The notes under the pieces were generated by a model. It did not search any database. It was not told the origin of the DNA and was given only the letters and a program-made list of their open reading frames with translations. The translations under genes and the position numbers were made by a program. A DNA stretch of 64,000 nucleotides from a bacterium. GTDB taxonomy: Bacteria; Patescibacteria; ABY1; JAGPKW01. The stretch covers positions 248,001-312,000 of the forward strand of contig JAJXYN010000009.1 in the NCBI GenBank assembly GCA_021780535.1, given 5' to 3'. Each line of letters starts with the position of its first letter. The first letter of the stretch is position 1. Below, piece by piece: positions 1 through 8,261 of the stretch.

Positions 1-1003
1 TTATCTGCTTCTTTTTTGTACCAATAAGATTCATATGGGGTCTTCATTATTGATTCTGATATATTTTGATAAACAATTGCTAAAAAACATTTACATTACT
101 AATGGCAAACAATTTTAAAAGCCATCCAAATCCATAGAGAAATGAACCTGTTTTTAATAAATTATGGTCTTTATCTTGATCTGACAATTTACCTATTATT
201 AAATTTATAAAAAATGTTGCTATCAGTGTTAATGAAGTAAAACCACCTAGTATTGTAAAATTTTTATTAAATATCAAGACTATAATTATGGGCCATATTA
301 TTAATGAAAAAACTGTTTCACATCCTTCTAAAAAGTGAATGAAAAAATCCTTAACACGTTCTTTTGAAAAACATTGTATAAATGTTCCTATATATGAATA
401 AGAATAATATAATTTTACATTTAATATTTTTATAAGTGGAAATAATGATAATAAATAAAAAAATGTTGTAACAATAAACAATCCGGTAAACCCAAAAAAA
501 TTTATTATTAAACCTCCAACAAATGGTAAAAATATATTTAACAAACTAAGAATTGATCTTATAATACCTATTTCAAATCCTCTGTTTTCATTTGTAGTGT
601 TTAATGCTAAATCTATTCTAAATGGTATTCTAAAAAGTATTCTTGATAGTGTTAAAAATACTATATTTACAAACATCCATAAATATAAATTTTGTTCCCA
701 AAATATAAATGATATATTACTTAATGATAAAAATATACTTCCTATTATTATAGATCTTTTCAACCCCAATAGAGATACCATTTTACCTCCCAATGGAAGT
801 ATCAATACCATTGCAATAGATGATATCAAAAAATAAGCTAATGTCATTTTTAATGACTTTCCAAATTGTAAATAAACAAAAAAAGTACTAAACATGCCAA
901 GCATATTAGAACCTATGTTTCTTGTTTCATATGAAAGAAACAGTAAGAAAAAGTTATTTTCTTGTTTTGAAATCAATGATTTGATACTATTAATAAAGTC
1001 CAT
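1..1003 (-). pseudogene. MFS-type transporter, frameshifted and cut by the window edge
   Basis: The intact first part (82-1003) encodes 307 aa with about eight hydrophobic helices and the general look of a major facilitator superfamily permease, an inner-membrane transporter; the substrate cannot be told. A UAG at 80-82 stops it well short of the usual ~400 aa and 12 helices. In another frame the downstream DNA continues with AIVYQNISESIMKTPYESYW, which reads like the next cytoplasmic loop of such a permease. One extra T in the T6 run at 83-88 would join the two frames. The gene is therefore either disrupted or carries a homopolymer sequencing error. It is divergent from the flavocytochrome at 1052, and its 3' end lies outside the window. 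Confidence 0.75.
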
Positions 1004-1051
1004 AGTTTAAAATATCGTATTATCTTACATATAAATATAACCTATTATACC

Positions 1052-2344
1052 ATGAATTTTTTAAAGAAAAATGCTGGGAAGATATTAATATTCATCCTAT
1101 CCTTAATCCCAATAATTTTTTGGGCAACAACTTACGATCTGCAAACAAAGTTTAATACAATAAGCTCTACCTTTATATCTCTTACTCAATTATCTGGATT
1201 AGTCGGTTTTGTTTTATTTGCTGTAAATATAATAATAGGAATGAGATCAAAAATACTTGAAAAGTTTTTTAATTCTATTCCTGATATTTATAAACTGCAC
1301 AGATTTTTAGGAATATCATCTTTTGTTTTATTATCTCTTCACCCACTTTTTATTATTATAAATTATTTATCTTTTTCAATTAAATTTGCTGTTGATTATA
1401 TTTTTTCTTTTACTGATTTAAGTTTGTCTTTAGGAAAAATTTCACTAATTGCAATGTTTTTTATCATATTAACGACAATATTTTTAAAAATAAAATATGA
1501 CACATGGAAAATAATCCATAAAATTTTATCATTTTCTTTTTTTATTGGATTTTTTCATGTATTAGTTGTAAATAGCACTGTATCAAGAAATATGGGATTA
1601 CGATATTACTTGCTTTTTTTAGGCACAATTACTGCTTCACTTGCTATATATAAAATTATTTTTAATATAAATTTAGCAAAAATTTATAAATACTTGGTTG
1701 TTAATATAAAATTTATAAACAATAATTCTATGGAAATAGAATTATCTCCCATTGATAAAAAAATATATTTCAAACCAGGCCAATTTGTCTTTATAAAAAT
1801 TAATCAAGAAAAATTAGATGAAGAACATCCTTTTTCTATATCATCAGGAGTTAATGAAAAAAATTTAAAAATTACTGTTAAAAATCTTGGAGATTATACT
1901 TTAGATTTAAGAAATAAATTAAAAATGAATTCTATAGTTAGCATAGATGGCCCTTATGGTGATTTTTATACTGATAATAAAAAAGATAAAATATTTATAG
2001 CTGGCGGAATAGGAATTACACCATTTTTAAGTATATTAAAAGCTGAAAGAACAAAAAATAATATTACATTATTTTTTTGTGCTAAAGATAAAAGCGAATC
2101 AGAACTTATTAATGACATAAAACAAACACAAGATATTCATCCAAATTTAAATATAATTGAAATATATTCCTCAATAAGAGATCGTATTTCTATTAAAGAT
2201 ATTAAAAGCGTCCCAAATTTTGAAAATTCTGATATTTTTATTTGTGCGTCAAGCGTTATGATGAATGATATTAAAAATCAACTTATAAATAATGGGTTTG
2301 ATAAAAAAAATATTTACTTTGAAGATTTTAGTTTTAAAAAATAA
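1052..2344 (+). CDS. Ferric-reductase-like transmembrane flavocytochrome with FAD/NAD(P) reductase domain
   Basis: This 430-aa protein has about six transmembrane helices in residues 8-205, with paired histidines in LHRFLG, SLHPLF, IIHKIL and GFFHVL that suit haem ligation in the ferric reductase/NOX/MsrQ fold. A cytosolic ferredoxin-NADP reductase-like half follows: the flavin motif HPFSISSG, then GPYGDF and the nucleotide-binding AGGIGITPFLSIL. Such proteins pass electrons from NAD(P)H through FAD and haem across the membrane. The two genes that follow encode an FMN-binding protein and its flavin transferase, so a trans-membrane electron route to an extracytoplasmic flavoprotein is likely. 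No Shine-Dalgarno sequence is seen. The final acceptor (iron, oxygen or another) is unknown. Confidence 0.85.
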   Translation: MNFLKKNAGKILIFILSLIPIIFWATTYDLQTKFNTISSTFISLTQLSGLVGFVLFAVNIIIGMRSKILEKFFNSIPDIYKLHRFLGISSFVLLSLHPLFIIINYLSFSIKFAVDYIFSFTDLSLSLGKISLIAMFFIILTTIFLKIKYDTWKIIHKILSFSFFIGFFHVLVVNSTVSRNMGLRYYLLFLGTITASLAIYKIIFNINLAKIYKYLVVNIKFINNNSMEIELSPIDKKIYFKPGQFVFIKINQEKLDEEHPFSISSGVNEKNLKITVKNLGDYTLDLRNKLKMNSIVSIDGPYGDFYTDNKKDKIFIAGGIGITPFLSILKAERTKNNITLFFCAKDKSESELINDIKQTQDIHPNLNIIEIYSSIRDRISIKDIKSVPNFENSDIFICASSVMMNDIKNQLINNGFDKKNIYFEDFSFKK

Positions 2345-2412
2345 TTTTGAGTAAATTTATAAAATAAATAATCGTATTAAAAATATAGACTTAATTAAGT
2401 ATTAATAATTTT

Positions 2413-2910
2413 ATGGAAACAAAAAATATTGTTGTAGCTAGCGTTGTTGGAGTTGCTGCTGTAAGTTTTATTGGATGGCAAATCTCAAATAGTAAGAGCT
2501 ATCAACCATCACAACAAAATAATTCGTTATCAACTACTACTAATACTGACAGTGGCCAAAATAATATTACTACCCCAACTGTTACTAGTACAAATAATCA
2601 AAACAATTCTACTTCATATAAAGATGGTAGTTATTCTGCAGATGGCTCTTATTTAGTTTCTGATAAACAAGAAACTATTAAACTGTTATTAGATATATCT
2701 AATAACAAAATAACATCTGCTAGTATCACACCTATTAACGTTAGCCATGATAGTCAATTTTATATCAATATGTTTCAACAAGGATTCACTTCTTTGGTTG
2801 TAGGAAAAAATATAGATGACGTAAATTTAACTGTTGTAAATGGTGCATCTTTAACTCCTAACGGCTTTAACGAAGCTTTAAATGCTATAAAATTACAAGC
2901 TAAAAACTAA
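2413..2910 (+). CDS. Membrane-anchored FMN-binding domain protein
   Basis: The 165-aa protein has an N-terminal hydrophobic segment (residues 7-24) that would anchor it on the outer face of the membrane. A low-complexity N/T/S/Q linker (about 28-70) and a C-terminal FMN-binding domain follow. Near the end, NGASLTPNGF matches the [S/T]GA[S/T]-x-[S/T] flavinylation signature, in which ApbE attaches FMN to the last Thr through a phosphoester bond. It lies 68 bp after the flavocytochrome and 3 bp before apbE, so the three genes probably form one operon. The likely role is as the extracytoplasmic flavin carrier that receives electrons from the upstream flavocytochrome. Confidence 0.85.
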   Translation: METKNIVVASVVGVAAVSFIGWQISNSKSYQPSQQNNSLSTTTNTDSGQNNITTPTVTSTNNQNNSTSYKDGSYSADGSYLVSDKQETIKLLLDISNNKITSASITPINVSHDSQFYINMFQQGFTSLVVGKNIDDVNLTVVNGASLTPNGFNEALNAIKLQAKN

Positions 2911-2913
2911 CTA

Positions 2914-3789
2914 ATGAAAAAATTTGAATTTGATTCTATTGGATCTCATTTTGAAATATCTATTTACGATAATATTGATGATGTTTTTTTTGAACAAATA
3001 AAATCTGACATACTTGCTTGGATAAATGATTTTGATAATAAATACTCTAGATTCAAAGATTCTTCTGTTGTTTCTTTTTTAAACAATAAAATTGGAGTAT
3101 TTTCTGTAAGAGATGATTTTTCAGAAATAATGACTTGGTATTTTAAATTGTATAAATTATCTAACCACAAATTTACTCCACTTATAGGATCTATGTTAGA
3201 TGATCTTGGTTATGATAAAAATTATACCTTAATACCAAAGGATAAAATTAATAATATATCTGATTTATATGAATCAATAAAAATTTTAGATAAAAATAAA
3301 ATAGAAATAATAAAACCAGTTAATTTAGATTTTGGTGGAGTTGGAAAAGGATATTGCGTTGATGTTATAAAAAGTAAACTAGAAAAATATAATATAAAAA
3401 AATTTATAGTTAATGGTGCTGGAGATATTTTTTATAAAACAAATGATACTGAATCAATAATTTCTGGACTTGAAAATCCTAATAATTTTTCTCAAATAAT
3501 AGGAACTATAAACATTAAAAATCAATCTATTTGTGCATCTTCTGGAAGTAGAAGAAAATGGGATAAATATCATCATATAATAGATCCTGACTTAAAAAAA
3601 CAAAATGACGAAATAGTTGCTACCTGGGTAATAGCAGAGAATACCTTGATAGCAGATACAATAGCTACATGTTTATTTATGTGCTCACCAGAAAATTTTC
3701 AAAATGATTTTAAATTTGAATACTGTATATTAAATAAAGATATGAAGATAAAAAAGTCAAATGGATTTGATGCTAAATTTTATCAATAA
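2914..3789 (+). CDS. apbE: FAD:protein FMN transferase (ApbE)
   Basis: The 291-aa protein has ApbE family hallmarks: NLDFGGVGKGYCVD in the middle, then VNGAGDIF, then ASSGSRRKW with HHIIDP, and a C-terminal region with IADTIAT where the Mg-binding Asp/Thr of the family lie. The enzyme transfers FMN from FAD to a Thr of a target protein; the target encoded just upstream carries the expected site. No clear signal peptide or lipobox is visible, which is unusual because characterised ApbE proteins generally act outside the cytoplasm; the start could be wrong, or another export route may be used. Translation probably couples to the preceding gene (3-bp gap). Confidence 0.9.
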   Translation: MKKFEFDSIGSHFEISIYDNIDDVFFEQIKSDILAWINDFDNKYSRFKDSSVVSFLNNKIGVFSVRDDFSEIMTWYFKLYKLSNHKFTPLIGSMLDDLGYDKNYTLIPKDKINNISDLYESIKILDKNKIEIIKPVNLDFGGVGKGYCVDVIKSKLEKYNIKKFIVNGAGDIFYKTNDTESIISGLENPNNFSQIIGTINIKNQSICASSGSRRKWDKYHHIIDPDLKKQNDEIVATWVIAENTLIADTIATCLFMCSPENFQNDFKFEYCILNKDMKIKKSNGFDAKFYQ

Positions 3790-3802
3790 CTATGATAACT
3801 AA

Positions 3803-3828
3803 ACTATTGCTTTTTTTATAAAATAGTA
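3803..3828 (+). repeat. 26-bp promoter-region direct repeat, copy 1
   Basis: This stretch (ACTATTGC, seven T, ATAAAATAGTA) is identical to 4238-4263. Each copy lies upstream of one member of a small paralogous gene family. It contains the inverted repeat ACTATT/AATAGT and a -35-like TTGCTT (3807-3812). It could be a duplicated promoter with an operator, carried along when the gene was duplicated. Confidence 0.65.
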
Positions 3829-3866
3829 TTAAGTTTATACAAATACTTTTAAATGGAGGTCTAAAT

Positions 3867-4115
3867 ATGTATATAGAAGTTACGGAAACCAAATTTTATA
3901 GCATCATTACAAAATTAGAACAAGCCGGTATCTCCTTTATTAGAAATGATGACCCAAAAAATGGTACCGCTATATTTATATATAAAAAAAATGGGAAAGA
4001 TAAAGTTATTGCTAGAATACATGTAGAAAATTTTAGTGATCCAAAAGAAATATGGAAAAGAATATATCAAATAGATAATATATTTTTTAAAGAACTTGAA
4101 ATTCCTATAGATTAA
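3867..4115 (+). CDS. Small paralog family protein, copy 1 (unknown function)
   Basis: An 82-aa soluble acidic/basic protein that I do not recognise. It starts MYIEVTETKF and shares a clear pattern with its two downstream neighbours: an N-terminal (I/V)T..(K/Q)F helix, then an NDDPKNGTAIFIYKK-like strand, then V(I)ARIHVENF, then IYQIDN.FFKE near the C-terminus. The start is supported by a strong Shine-Dalgarno sequence TGGAGG seven bases upstream of the ATG. It is a single-gene transcription unit with a promoter-like repeat upstream and two terminators downstream. No membrane segment or cysteine is present. It could be a small beta-alpha regulator, but no function is claimed. Confidence 0.8.
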   Translation: MYIEVTETKFYSIITKLEQAGISFIRNDDPKNGTAIFIYKKNGKDKVIARIHVENFSDPKEIWKRIYQIDNIFFKELEIPID

Positions 4116-4124
4116 TATTATTAT

Positions 4125-4155
4125 AGCTCTATAATTGATATGAATAGAGCTATTT
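4125..4155 (+). terminator. Intrinsic terminator after paralog 1
   Basis: AGCTCTAT (4125-4132) pairs with ATAGAGCT (4144-4151), followed by TTTT. It directly follows the stop at 4115 and is backed up by a second hairpin just downstream. Confidence 0.65.
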
Positions 4156-4156
4156 T

Positions 4157-4205
4157 CCGCCAACACAATCATTAATAAGCAAAAAGTGTTAGCGGATTTT
4201 TATTT
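4157..4205 (+). terminator. Second intrinsic terminator
   Basis: CCGCCAACAC (4157-4166) pairs with GTGTTAGCGG (4186-4195) with one mismatch, and is followed by ATTTTTATTTTAT. Two terminators in tandem isolate paralog 1 from paralog 2. Confidence 0.7.
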
Positions 4206-4237
4206 TATAATAACCATAAAAAAATATTGTATCTATT

Positions 4238-4270
4238 ACTATTGCTTTTTTTATAAAATAGTAATATAAA
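4238..4270 (+). promoter_or_regulatory. Promoter of paralog 2 inside repeat copy 2
   Basis: Copy 2 of the 26-bp repeat covers 4238-4263. TTGCTT (4242-4247), a 17-bp spacer and TATAAA (4265-4270) form a good sigma70-type promoter. The inverted repeat ACTATT/AATAGT overlaps the spacer, as an operator would. Confidence 0.6.
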
Positions 4271-4304
4271 TTATAATACAACAAGTTATTTTGGAGGTTA
4301 TAAC

Positions 4305-4589
4305 ATGCTTATAGACGTTACAGAGGCTCAGTTTCGTAGTTTTATCGATGAATTGGATAAAAAATTTCGTGAGAATGGAAAAATCCTAACAATGGACGAT
4401 GATTTTAAAAATGATACAGCCATTATATTCTGTTATGCAAAAAATGGTATAAATAGAATTGCTGCTCGAGAATACGTGAAAAATCCTACTGATCTAAAAA
4501 TAGAATGGACAAAGGGATACGAAATAAATGATAAATTATTTGATGAATTTAATATTTCAATAGAAGGCTTTCAGATTCTTACACGGTAG
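4305..4589 (+). CDS. Small paralog family protein, copy 2 (unknown function)
   Basis: This 94-aa protein is the most diverged of the three tandem relatives: MLIDVTEAQF at the start, DDDFKNDTAIIFCYAKNG in the middle, then IAAREYVKNP and YEINDKLFDEF. It has a perfect-looking ribosome binding site (TTGGAGG, eight bases before the ATG), its own promoter in the 26-bp repeat and its own terminator. It is slightly longer than its relatives at the C-terminus (EGFQILTR). I recognise no family. Tandem duplication with independent promoters suggests differential expression of variants of one function. Confidence 0.8.
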   Translation: MLIDVTEAQFRSFIDELDKKFRENGKILTMDDDFKNDTAIIFCYAKNGINRIAAREYVKNPTDLKIEWTKGYEINDKLFDEFNISIEGFQILTR

Positions 4590-4603
4590 AATATTAAAAT
4601 TAC

Positions 4604-4646
4604 CCTAGCTAGACCAAATTCACTCGTTTAGCTAGGTTTTTTATTT
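4604..4646 (+). terminator. Intrinsic terminator after paralog 2
   Basis: CCTAGCTA (4604-4611) pairs perfectly with TAGCTAGG (4629-4636), followed by TTTTTTATTT. Confidence 0.8.
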
Positions 4647-4663
4647 ATAAACAATAATTAACC

Positions 4664-4692
4664 TTGATTTTTTTCACAAAACAAGATTAAAT
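4664..4692 (+). promoter_or_regulatory. Promoter of paralog 3
   Basis: TTGATT (4664-4669), a 17-bp spacer and TTAAAT (4687-4692). As in the other two copies, a short inverted repeat (CTTG 4663-4666 / CAAG 4682-4685) brackets a T-rich spacer, so the layout is conserved although the sequence is not. Confidence 0.55.
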
Positions 4693-4727
4693 TAACATAA
4701 ACTACTTTTAATAAAGGGGGTTATTAA

Positions 4728-5003
4728 TTGTATATAGATATTACGCCAAACCAATTTATTGACCTTATCAAGATACTGGCCGTTAGAATAAAAGAAAATG
4801 GAGCATCTCTTGAAAGGCATGGTGATCACAAAGATGGTATAATTATATTTATTTATAAAAAACATAATATGACAAGAGTTATTGCTAGAATACATAAATA
4901 TAACCCGAATAAACAAAATAAAAATTTGGAGAAAATATATCAAATAGATGATAGGTTGTTTAAATATTCTATTATTTCTACTGAAGATATGAAAACTTTT
5001 TAA
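4728..5003 (+). CDS. Small paralog family protein, copy 3 (unknown function)
   Basis: A 91-aa relative of the two preceding genes: MYIDITPNQF, then GDHKDGIIIFIYKKHN, then RVIARIHKYNP and IYQIDDRLFK. The start is a TTG; it is chosen because AAAGGGGG lies seven bases upstream and because MYIDIT aligns with the MYIEVT start of copy 1. It is closer to copy 1 than to copy 2. No known domain is recognised. A weak hairpin at 5023-5039 (TTAAGT/ACTTAA) may end the transcript. Confidence 0.78.
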   Translation: MYIDITPNQFIDLIKILAVRIKENGASLERHGDHKDGIIIFIYKKHNMTRVIARIHKYNPNKQNKNLEKIYQIDDRLFKYSIISTEDMKTF

Positions 5004-5066
5004 ATAATAATATTTATTTCTATTAAGTAGAATACTTAATAAGTGTTTTATAATTATGATGTTATT

Positions 5067-5095
5067 TTGACATAAATTATAAAATGTTGTATTTA
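5067..5095 (+). promoter_or_regulatory. Sigma70-type promoter
   Basis: A consensus -35 TTGACA (5067-5072), a 17-bp spacer and -10 TATTTA (5090-5095), about 40 bp upstream of the gene at 5139. Confidence 0.65.
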
Positions 5096-5138
5096 TTTAT
5101 ATAACAACTTTAGTCAGTCTAATAAATAGGGGGATTTT

Positions 5139-5435
5139 ATGAAGAAAAGAGCCACGGCAAAAATTATATTTAAAACACTAAATGAGGCTTTAGAGGCAAA
5201 AAATAATGGCGATACTGATCTTTTGTTAAAATTAAGAAAAAAGGCTATTGGTTATCAATGGGATATACTTAGACAAGCTGAAGAAGCTCAAAAACTTGGC
5301 AATAATGCTATTGCTAACGAATTAATGTCTATTATTGATAAATCAAAAATTATTACTATTAGTACTTTTCCAAAAAATATCCAGAACGAATTAAAAGAAG
5401 TAATTGAAATATGCGAAGCATCTAGAAATTCTTGA
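5139..5435 (+). CDS. Small helical protein, unknown function
   Basis: A 98-aa, highly charged, Ala/Lys/Glu-rich protein predicted to be all helical (KTLNEALEAKNNG, LRKKAIGYQWDILRQAEEAQ). It has no membrane segment and only one cysteine. I do not recognise it; the repeated helix-turn-helix spacing resembles TPR-like or MIT-like pairs, but this is not enough for a call. TAGGGGG seven bases before the ATG is a strong ribosome binding site. The gene is monocistronic, with a consensus promoter upstream and a clear terminator downstream, in the same style as the three paralogs before it. Confidence 0.72.
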   Translation: MKKRATAKIIFKTLNEALEAKNNGDTDLLLKLRKKAIGYQWDILRQAEEAQKLGNNAIANELMSIIDKSKIITISTFPKNIQNELKEVIEICEASRNS

Positions 5436-5452
5436 TTTTCTAGACAGATGAT

Positions 5453-5484
5453 AATCCGCTAAAAATATGGCGGATTTTTTATTA
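5453..5484 (+). terminator. Intrinsic terminator
   Basis: AATCCGC (5453-5459) pairs with GCGGATT (5470-5476) and runs into TTTTTT. It ends the 5139 gene. Confidence 0.8.
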
Positions 5485-5487
5485 ATT

Positions 5488-5524
5488 AAATTAAAAATAG
5501 GAACCACATATATAGTGGCCCCTA
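5488..5524 (-). terminator. Intrinsic terminator of the solute-binding protein gene
   Basis: On the minus strand, GGCCAC/GTGG around a TATATAT loop (5504-5518, with flanking GG/CC) is followed by CCTATTTTTAATT. It lies just past the stop at 5539. Confidence 0.5.
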
Positions 5525-5538
5525 TTATTTTCTTATTA

Positions 5539-6312
5539 TCAGAATGTGGTTACAGCTACCCCCGGACGCAGAAATTCACCATATTTCTTGTAAATCGCGT
5601 CACAGGTTCCATCTTTTTTGAGAGCTTCAAATGCATCAATCCATTTTTGCACAATAGCTTTATCTGTTGTTTTAGAAAAAGCTATCCAAAGTTGAGCCCT
5701 CAAAAAAACAAACTGTTGCTTAACATCACTTGGTTTAGCCTCAACATCAGCAAGTTGGTTTGATGATCCAACTACTGACAAAACTACTAGGTCAGTCCTG
5801 TTGTTGAGCATTTTTTTCAAACTTGTTACATAGTCTGCTGACCTATCGAGATTTGAAAAACCTGCACTGGTAAGAAACTGATCCCTGACGTCATTTAGAA
5901 CAACGCCAATTTTTGCTACATTCTTAGCATCTTCCAATGATTTGATAGACAATTTAGAATCTGCTCTTGAATAAAGAGCATAATTATTCTCCGTTAGCGG
6001 TCCAACCCATTGAAACAATGGATTTCTGGCCTTATTGCGGGCCATGCTAAAAAGAACCACATTAGGAGAATCACTTTGTATCAAACCATAGCCTCTAGCC
6101 CATGGAGCAACTTCTATTGGATCTGTATTCCCAACACGTTTTTGAATCGCTTGGACCAGTTCCACGGAAAGACCCTTGAGGTTTTTATTTGCATCAGTGA
6201 ATTGAAATGGAGCATTTTCTTCGCAATAAATGCTGAGAGTCTGCGAGTAGCCAAAAACTGTGACTACTCCAAAAAAAAGCAGAGCAAGAACCATCCTCGT
6301 TTGCAACTTCAC
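5539..6312 (-). CDS. Periplasmic solute-binding protein, family 3 type
   Basis: The 257-aa protein has a signal peptide (about residues 1-24, ending FGYSQ) and a bilobed solute-binding protein family 3 domain: LSIYCEENAPFQF at the ligand-binding N-lobe, LKGLSVELVQAIQKRVG, and SLEDAKNVAKIGVV in the second lobe. Members bind amino acids or related small molecules outside the cytoplasm. No ABC permease or ATPase is adjacent; the next gene upstream is a chemoreceptor, so a sensing role is possible. The start is GTG with AAGGATGG upstream. Its codons are visibly richer in G and C than those of the neighbours, suggesting recent transfer. Confidence 0.82.
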   Translation of the reverse strand: MKLQTRMVLALLFFGVVTVFGYSQTLSIYCEENAPFQFTDANKNLKGLSVELVQAIQKRVGNTDPIEVAPWARGYGLIQSDSPNVVLFSMARNKARNPLFQWVGPLTENNYALYSRADSKLSIKSLEDAKNVAKIGVVLNDVRDQFLTSAGFSNLDRSADYVTSLKKMLNNRTDLVVLSVVGSSNQLADVEAKPSDVKQQFVFLRAQLWIAFSKTTDKAIVQKWIDAFEALKKDGTCDAIYKKYGEFLRPGVAVTTF

Positions 6313-6333
6313 AATAAACCATCCTTGTAAAAG

Positions 6334-6394
6334 AAAAATATATCTGCAAAAAACAGATATGATGTATGGTAGTGTAATTAAAAAATAATGTCAA
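6334..6394 (-). promoter_or_regulatory. Promoter and leader hairpin of the solute-binding protein gene
   Basis: On the minus strand: TTGACA (6389-6394), a 17-bp spacer, then TACCAT (6366-6371). The leader then holds a hairpin ATATCTG/CAGATAT (about 6339-6359) followed by ATTTTTCTTTT just before the ribosome binding site. It could act as an attenuator or 5' stabiliser. Confidence 0.6.
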
Positions 6395-6404
6395 TTGAAT
6401 AATT

Positions 6405-6439
6405 AAAATAAAAAGTGGTTCAAGTTTTGGTTGAACCAC
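6405..6439 (-). terminator. Intrinsic terminator of the chemoreceptor gene
   Basis: GTGGTTCAA (6415-6423) pairs perfectly with TTGAACCAC (6431-6439). In the minus direction it runs into TTTTTATTTT, and in the plus direction into ATTTTTTG, so it can work both ways. Confidence 0.8.
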
Positions 6440-6449
6440 CAATTTTTTG

Positions 6450-8165
6450 TTAAGACACTTCCCTTGTTTTAAAAACACTGAGGGCTATATTTGCTTCTTG
6501 AGAAATTTCTCTATTTTTTATACTCATATCAGAAATACTTGATATTGCAATATTTACTTCTTGAGTTCCAATTGTAATTTCCTCCATTGATCCACGAACT
6601 TCTGCAGATATTTCATTCAATGCCTTTATCTCCATTGTTATTTTTTCATTAAGTTTCATAATGCTGTTAGCACTTTCTCTTACTGAAACAGAACTTTCAT
6701 TTATCCCACTCAAATTTTCCAAAATTTGAGTGGAACCAGTAGTTTGTTCCTCCATTGCTGTATAAATTTGCTTTTCCAACACTGTTGTTGCTTTTAAACG
6801 ATCTGTAACTATTTCAAAAGCTTTTTCTGCATCACTACTTGCTGTTGCAGTATCTTTTATTGAACTTGCGATTTCTCTTAACATTGATTTAGTTTCTCTT
6901 GATTGTTTTGATGATTTCTCGGCGAGTTTTCTTATTTCATCTGCAACCACAGAAAATCCCTTACCTGAATCACCAGCGTGCGCAGCTTCAATGGCTGCAT
7001 TCATAGCAAGAAGATTTGTTTGACTTGCAATATTTGCAATTATAACATTTGTTTCTTCTAGCCTTTCTGAATTTTGTGTTATTTTTGTAACGGTTTCTTT
7101 TACTCTATCAAGTTGTTTTTTGCCGTTTTCTGATGCAGATAATAATCCTTGATATTCTCTACTAAGATTTCCTACTATACCTGAAACCGCCTTAATATTT
7201 GCTACCATCTCTTCTATCGCAGAAGAAGATCCTTGAATGTGTTTAAACTGTTCTTCAATGCGTTTAAAAAGTGTAGTAACATTTACATTCACCGCTTTAA
7301 TAGTTTCTGCAGTGACATCTGAAGCATCTGATTGTTTATCAATTTCTTTTTTAATTGATGAAATATTGGCAGTTATCTCATTAATAGAAGAAGCTGTTTC
7401 AATAGAACTGGCACTAAGACTATCACTAATATTTAAAAGCTTAGTAAATGATGTACGAGTTTTATTAATTATTAAAGAAAGTTTACCTTGAAAAATATTA
7501 AAAGAATTTGAAAGATCAGAAATTTCATTACTCCCTCTTATTGGGAGATCTTTTGTTAAATCTCCTTCTCCTTTAGAAATTTCATGCATATTCCCATTAA
7601 TAGCTGATATTGGTTTTATCACAATAATTGTTATAAGAAAATATACAAGAAAAGACATAACTATACACATAACCAAAATCTGAATTATTATTGCATTAAT
7701 TTCTTTTTTAAGAGATTCATTTATATATTCTGTTGTATATCTAACAAATAGAGTCCCTATTGTTTTATCTTCGTGAATAATAGATTTCTCTATCTCTAAT
7801 TCATTAACCTTTTTTGGCATAGAACCTGGCTCAAGTTCTATTATCTTTCCAGACTTATCTTTTATAAGACCTGCAAAAAAGGTTTTTTTATCATCATTCA
7901 ACAATACATATATTCCAACTACAAGTTGTTCCCCCATCTCTGATTGTATTATTGCTTTTGCTGTTTCTGCGTTAAAATCCCATACACTTTCTGATACTGT
8001 TAATGCTAAACGAGTTTTTGTAGCACTAAGAGATGAATTTAGTCTGTTAACCAATTCTGTCCTTCTTTCCTGAAATTGAAAAAAACCAAAAATAGAAAAA
8101 ATAAATATAATAAAAGAAACAGAAACTGTTATAAATAATCTACTAATTGATTTAGTGTGCTTCAT
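6450..8165 (-). CDS. Methyl-accepting chemotaxis protein
   Basis: The 571-aa receptor has TM1 (about residues 10-31), a ~130-residue extracytoplasmic sensor, TM2 (about 160-182), a HAMP domain and a long coiled-coil signalling domain. The hairpin tip is recognisable (SQTNLLAMNAAIEAAHAGD, then GKGFSVVADEIRKLAE). It would normally control CheA/CheW; no che or flagellar gene is in the window, and such receptors are rare in reduced CPR genomes. There is no C-terminal CheR-binding pentapeptide. GGAGGG precedes the ATG and a near-consensus promoter lies upstream. The downstream periplasmic binding protein may be its ligand adapter, but each gene has its own promoter and terminator. Confidence 0.9.
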   Translation of the reverse strand: MKHTKSISRLFITVSVSFIIFIFSIFGFFQFQERRTELVNRLNSSLSATKTRLALTVSESVWDFNAETAKAIIQSEMGEQLVVGIYVLLNDDKKTFFAGLIKDKSGKIIELEPGSMPKKVNELEIEKSIIHEDKTIGTLFVRYTTEYINESLKKEINAIIIQILVMCIVMSFLVYFLITIIVIKPISAINGNMHEISKGEGDLTKDLPIRGSNEISDLSNSFNIFQGKLSLIINKTRTSFTKLLNISDSLSASSIETASSINEITANISSIKKEIDKQSDASDVTAETIKAVNVNVTTLFKRIEEQFKHIQGSSSAIEEMVANIKAVSGIVGNLSREYQGLLSASENGKKQLDRVKETVTKITQNSERLEETNVIIANIASQTNLLAMNAAIEAAHAGDSGKGFSVVADEIRKLAEKSSKQSRETKSMLREIASSIKDTATASSDAEKAFEIVTDRLKATTVLEKQIYTAMEEQTTGSTQILENLSGINESSVSVRESANSIMKLNEKITMEIKALNEISAEVRGSMEEITIGTQEVNIAISSISDMSIKNREISQEANIALSVFKTREVS

Positions 8166-8200
8166 GGTTTCCCTCCTATAAACAGAAACTTGTTAACGTT

Positions 8201-8229
8201 ATATTATCCTTGCCAATATAAAAAGTCAA
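8201..8229 (-). promoter_or_regulatory. Sigma70-type promoter of the chemoreceptor gene
   Basis: On the minus strand, TTGACT (8224-8229), an exact 17-bp spacer and TAATAT (8201-8206), with the palindrome GTTAAC just downstream. The same hexamers and spacing occur at 57279-57307. Confidence 0.75.
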
Positions 8230-8261
8230 TTCATATAATACATTTTAATAAAAAATAATTA

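Noticed and set aside
80..1003. The 307-aa transporter as a complete short gene
   Set aside because: It has too few helices, and plausible family sequence continues in the neighbouring frame, so it is called a frameshifted gene.
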